The notes beneath the pieces were generated by a model that saw only the letters and a program-made list of their open reading frames with translations, was not told the DNA's origin and did not search any database. 16,449 nt of DNA from Conchiformibius kuhniae DSM 17694 (GTDB lineage Bacteria > Pseudomonadota > Gammaproteobacteria > Burkholderiales > Neisseriaceae), in the NCBI RefSeq assembly GCF_000428785.1, contig NZ_KE386798.1:1-16449 (forward strand), read 5' to 3'. Positions 13,368-16,449 of this stretch are shown here, piece by piece (position 1 is the stretch's first letter; each line of letters opens with the position of its first letter). A program made the position numbers and the translations under genes.

Positions 13368-13437
13368 CAGTGTATTGACAGACGAATTGTTGTTTGGCAA
13401 GCTGGCAAACGGCGGCGCGGTGAAATGGAATTGGGAC
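13368..13437 (+). pseudogene. Remnant of a second clpA 3' end
   Basis: These 70 bases align without gaps to 11671-11740 in clpA with 62 identities. The reading frame is kept: SVLTDELLFGKLANGGAVKWNWD here against SVLADELLFGKLANGGAVKLDWD in ClpA. Similarity fades upstream of 13366 and past 13440. No AAA+ sequence precedes it, so it is a truncated scar and not a gene. It lies directly before the ppc leader. The 11% divergence argues against a fresh tandem copy and fits import from a related species, or an old event. Confidence 0.88.
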
Positions 13438-13473
13438 GACAAAAACGCTACACCCCAACAGGAGAAACACACC

Positions 13474-16176
13474 ATGCGATTCAATTTGTTTGACCGTCCC
13501 GAAGATGCGCCTTTGGCTGCCGATGCCGCGCTGATGACCGATGCGCTGCTGGATTTGTTGCGCGAGCAAACCGATGCCACTGTGGTCGAAGCGGTACGCG
13601 CTTTGGCGGCGGCGGACGACAGCAGCCGCACCGTTGCCGCGCTGCTGCCGCGTTTGAGCCGCCGCCAAACCGAAAACCTGATTAGCGCCTGCGGCTTGTT
13701 CGCGCAAATTCTGAACATCACCGAAGACGTGCATCACGAACGTTTGCGTTTGGCACACGAAAGCGAAGGCGGCACGCACGACGGCGACATCGCCGCCACC
13801 GTTGCCAAACTGCAGGCGCACGGCGTATCGGCGGCGCAGGTGCAGGCAGCGTTGGACACCACCTTTGTTGCCGCCGTTCTCACCGCCCACCCCACCGAAG
13901 TGCAGCGTCAAACCGTTTTGGGTTTCCACCGCCGCATCCGTGCGCTGCTGGTGCGGCGCGAACACTGCCGCCACCCCGAAGGCTTGGCAGACATCGACCG
14001 CGAATTGCGCCAAATCCTGCTTGCCTTGTGGCAAAGCAGCGAAACGCGCCGTTTCAAGCTCACCGTGCAGGGCGAAATCAACAACGGCGTCAATATTTTC
14101 CCGCTCAGCTTGTTTCAAGCGCTGCCGCAGTGCTACCGCCGCGTGCAAAACCGCTTGCGCGGCGCGTTTGGCGGGGGCGTGCGCGTTCCCGACCTGCTGC
14201 ACATCGGCGGCTGGATTGGCGGCGACCGCGACGGCAACCCCTTTGTCGATGCGTCCACCCTGCGCCATGCCTTCGTGCGCCACGCCGATGCCGTGTTCCA
14301 CCACTACCGCGAACAACTGCGCCTGTTGCTGCAAGAATTGCCCCTGTCGGTGCGGCGCGTGCAGGTCAGTGCCGCGCTGGCGCAATTGGCATCGCACAGC
14401 CCCGACCGCGAAACCGCCCGCGAAGAAGAACCCTACCGCCGCGCCGTTGCCCACATCTTGTCGCGCCTGATTGCCAAAGCGCACCAACTGGGCTTGACTT
14501 TGGGCTGCTGGTACGGCTTGGGCGAGCCTTATGCCGACACGGCGGAATTTCTGGCAGACCTGCACACCGTGCGCGATTCGTTGCGGGCGCACGGCAGCGC
14601 GGCATTGGCGGAAGGGCGTTTGGCAGACATCATCCGCACCGCTTCGGTGTGCGGCTTCCACCTGATGAGCTTGGACTTGCGCCAACACGCCGACAAGCAC
14701 GCCCAAGTGGTTGCCGAACTGTTTGCCCGTGCGGGCTTGGAAGACTATCACGCCCTTGACGAAGCGGGCAAACAAAACGTTTTGCTGCGCGAACTGCGCC
14801 ATTCGCGCCCGCTCTACAGCCCCTATCTTGCCTACGGCGACCTGACGCGCAGCGAATTGGACGTGTTTCACGAAGCGCGGCGCATCAAAGCCGAATTTGG
14901 CGAACAGGCAGTGTGTCAAAGCATCATTTCCAACTGCGAACAGCCCAGCGACATGTTGGCACTGGCGCTGCTGTTGAAAGAAACCGGTTTGCTGGTGTGG
15001 CGCGGCGGCAAACCGCACAGCCGCATCAACATCGTCCCCCTGTTTGAAACCATCGGCGCATTGGCATCATCGGCAGAGGTAATGGCGCAAATGTTTGAAT
15101 TGTCGTGGTATCGGGACGTATTGGCAGGGCGCGGCAACACGCAGGAAATCATGCTCGGCTATTCCGACAGCAACAAAGACGGCGGCTATGTCAGCAGCAC
15201 GTGGGGGCTGTATCAGGCAGAGTCCGCATTGGTGGACGTGTTTGCCCGCTACGGCGTGCAGATGCGCCTGTTTCACGGACGCGGCGGCAGTGTCGGGCGC
15301 GGCGGCGGGCCGTCCTACCAAGCCGTGTTGGCACAACCTGCCGGCAGCGTGGCAGGGCAAATCCGCATCACCGAGCAGGGCGAAGTCATCACCAACAAAT
15401 ACGCCAACCCCGACAACGCCGCACGCAATCTGGAAACATTGATTGCCGCCACGCTCGAAGCCGTCTTGCTCCCGCCGGTCAGCCCGCCCGATGCCGCACT
15501 GATGGACGCCCTGTCTGCCGCCGCCTTCCGCCACTACCGCGAACTCATCAACGGCGAAGGCTTCATCGACTACTTCCTGCAAACCAGCCCCATTCACGAA
15601 ATCGCCACCCTCAATCTCGGCAGCCGCCCCGCCAGCCGCAAAACCTTGTCGCGCATACAGGATTTGCGTGCCATTCCATGGGTGTTCGCATGGGCGCAAA
15701 ACCGCCTGATGCTGCCGGCGTGGTACGGCTTCGGCAGCGCCGTTGCCGAACTGTGCCGCGACAACCCCGAACACCTTGAGCAACTGCGCGAACACGCCCG
15801 CAGCAACCTGTTTTTCCAAACCATGCTTTCCAACATGGAACAAGTGATGGCAAAGACCGACATCACCCTTGCCCGCCACTACGCCGAATTGAGCCGCGAC
15901 CGCGAACGCGGAAAAGCCATCTTCGCCCGCATCGGCGAAGAATACCGCCTGAGCCTGCAAGCCCTGCAAGACATCTTGCAAACCGATGCCCTGCTGCGCG
16001 GCAACCGCAGCTTGGCGCGTTCGCTGGCACTGCGCATGCCCTATCTGAATGCACTGGGCGGCATTCAGGTTGCCCTGCTGCACCAACTGCGCGGCGAGCC
16101 CGAGCAAAGCGACCTACTGAATCTGGTGCATGCCACCATCAACGGCGTGGCACAAGGCTTGCGCAACACGGGATAG
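13474..16176 (+). CDS. ppc: Phosphoenolpyruvate carboxylase
   Basis: A 900-residue anaplerotic enzyme that carboxylates phosphoenolpyruvate with bicarbonate to oxaloacetate, refilling the TCA cycle. Signatures are all present: catalytic His139 in VLTAHPTEVQRQ; GGWIGGDRDGNPFV; LGYSDSNKDGGY with Lys568; the glycine-rich loop FHGRGGSVGRGGGPSY, whose arginine is essential; and the conserved C-terminus INGVAQGLRNTG that ends near the allosteric site. Length is normal. AGGAG at 13460-13464 with a 9-base gap supports the ATG at 13474 (MRFNLFDRPED). The frame stays open upstream through the clpA remnant to a TTG at 13375, but that stretch is clpA-derived and not PEPC. No clear promoter is seen. A terminator follows. 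Confidence 0.97.
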   Translation: MRFNLFDRPEDAPLAADAALMTDALLDLLREQTDATVVEAVRALAAADDSSRTVAALLPRLSRRQTENLISACGLFAQILNITEDVHHERLRLAHESEGGTHDGDIAATVAKLQAHGVSAAQVQAALDTTFVAAVLTAHPTEVQRQTVLGFHRRIRALLVRREHCRHPEGLADIDRELRQILLALWQSSETRRFKLTVQGEINNGVNIFPLSLFQALPQCYRRVQNRLRGAFGGGVRVPDLLHIGGWIGGDRDGNPFVDASTLRHAFVRHADAVFHHYREQLRLLLQELPLSVRRVQVSAALAQLASHSPDRETAREEEPYRRAVAHILSRLIAKAHQLGLTLGCWYGLGEPYADTAEFLADLHTVRDSLRAHGSAALAEGRLADIIRTASVCGFHLMSLDLRQHADKHAQVVAELFARAGLEDYHALDEAGKQNVLLRELRHSRPLYSPYLAYGDLTRSELDVFHEARRIKAEFGEQAVCQSIISNCEQPSDMLALALLLKETGLLVWRGGKPHSRINIVPLFETIGALASSAEVMAQMFELSWYRDVLAGRGNTQEIMLGYSDSNKDGGYVSSTWGLYQAESALVDVFARYGVQMRLFHGRGGSVGRGGGPSYQAVLAQPAGSVAGQIRITEQGEVITNKYANPDNAARNLETLIAATLEAVLLPPVSPPDAALMDALSAAAFRHYRELINGEGFIDYFLQTSPIHEIATLNLGSRPASRKTLSRIQDLRAIPWVFAWAQNRLMLPAWYGFGSAVAELCRDNPEHLEQLREHARSNLFFQTMLSNMEQVMAKTDITLARHYAELSRDRERGKAIFARIGEEYRLSLQALQDILQTDALLRGNRSLARSLALRMPYLNALGGIQVALLHQLRGEPEQSDLLNLVHATINGVAQGLRNTG

Positions 16177-16194
16177 GGCGTGCCGCAACCATGC

Positions 16195-16226
16195 AAAAAC
16201 CCTGCCTTTAATCGGGCAGGGCTTTT
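16195..16226 (+). terminator. Rho-independent terminator after ppc
   Basis: CCCTGCC (16200-16206) pairs with GGCAGGG (16215-16221) around an 8-base loop. AAAA precedes the stem and TTTT (16223-16226) follows. It is 18 bases past the ppc stop. Confidence 0.85.
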
Positions 16227-16264
16227 GTGTGGCAAGGCTGAAAATCAGTGTGATATAAAAAATG

Positions 16265-16383
16265 CCGTCATTCCCGCGAATGCGGGAATCCACTGAACGA
16301 TGCTCGGCACAAGCGATGTTTTATGATAAATAAAGGTTTGTCGTGCTTTGATGTGGATTCCCGCCTGCGCGGGAATGACGGTA
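16265..16383. repeat. NIME-like unit: repeat core flanked by two dRS3 elements
   Basis: dRS3 copies ATTCCC-N8-GGGAAT lie at 16270-16289 and 16357-16376. Each sits in a longer inverted arm: CCGTCATTCCCGC-N4-GCGGGAATCCAC on the left, and its complement on the right. Between them is a 67-base core (16290-16356). This is the plan of neisserial intergenic mosaic elements. dRS3 sites are also integration targets of filamentous phage in N. meningitidis. Confidence 0.75.
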
Positions 16384-16415
16384 CAGGGTTTTATTGGTCA
16401 ATCGATAACGCGACC
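16369..16415 (-). repeat. Second copy of the mosaic repeat found after lolA
   Basis: The reverse complement matches 8180-8226 at 39 of 47 positions, sharing ATTGACC, ATAAA and TACCGTCATTCCCGC blocks. It overlaps the right dRS3 of the NIME-like unit and runs outward toward the window end. Confidence 0.7.
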
Positions 16416-16449
16416 CTAATAATGGGGCGGGTTTTCCGACCCCGCAAAC

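Noticed and set aside
13375..13380. Perfect TTGACA that could be a -35 for ppc
   Set aside because: No -10-like hexamer lies 15-19 bases downstream. The motif falls within the clpA remnant and looks fortuitous.
13360..15018. 552-codon minus-strand open frame antisense to ppc
   Set aside because: It overlaps an unmistakable ppc on plus. The composition (Ala, Gln, His, Val) is typical of antisense frames in high-GC3 genes, and it crosses the clpA remnant.
1..16449. CRISPR arrays, tRNA or rRNA genes, insertion-sequence transposases, Correia elements
   Set aside because: I looked for regularly spaced repeats, cloverleaf-like and rRNA-like sequence, DDE or Y1 transposase motifs and Correia termini, and saw none.

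Overview
This window looks like chromosomal DNA from a member of the Neisseriaceae. It carries the 12-bp DNA uptake sequence (DUS) in the AGGCTGCCTGAA / AGGCAGCCTGAA forms used by the Simonsiella, Kingella and related branches, not the GCCGTCTGAA core of Neisseria meningitidis. It also has dRS3-type inverted repeats (ATTCCC-N8-GGGAAT) and housekeeping proteins that read like neisserial ones. The species cannot be fixed from the window.

Layout. Bases 1-96 are the tail of an unidentified gene, followed by a twin-hairpin repeat (93-177) and a DUS palindrome. Bases 258-3276 hold nuoM and nuoN, the last subunits of respiratory complex I. A terminator follows, then a small DUF2818 membrane protein gene (3366-3668). 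A TTTAGC x5 microsatellite (3695-3724) lies just upstream of a TbpB/fHbp-like surface lipoprotein gene (3782-4558). gyrA (4680-7364) and lolA (7555-8169) come next; a Zur-box-like palindrome sits in the lolA leader. On the minus strand are an MliC-like lipoprotein gene (8296-8709) and a cold-shock protein gene (8843-9046). Divergent from these is the clpS-clpA operon (9246-11794).

Between clpA and ppc lies an AT-rich accessory island of about 1.6 kb (11795-13367). It contains a second copy of the twin-hairpin repeat, a minus-strand XRE-family regulator with a 29-bp palindromic operator in its divergent promoter region, a small lipoprotein gene whose frame is broken exactly at an A_AAA_AAG slippery heptamer, and a secreted protein of unknown function. 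The island ends with a DUS-containing hairpin terminator and then an 89%-identical (62/70) second copy of the 3' end of clpA, directly upstream of ppc (13474-16176). So the island is bracketed by the real clpA 3' end and a clpA 3'-end remnant, which is good evidence for recombination or insertion between two formerly adjacent core genes. After ppc come a terminator and a dRS3-flanked NIME-like repeat unit, part of which is shared with the region after lolA.

The core genes serve respiration (nuo), DNA topology (gyrA), lipoprotein transport (lolA), N-end-rule proteolysis (clpSA), cold adaptation (csp) and anaplerosis (ppc). The accessory parts are surface or secreted products with signs of variable expression. 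The most notable elements are the island with its clpA scar, the slippery-site lipoprotein and the microsatellite-associated surface lipoprotein.
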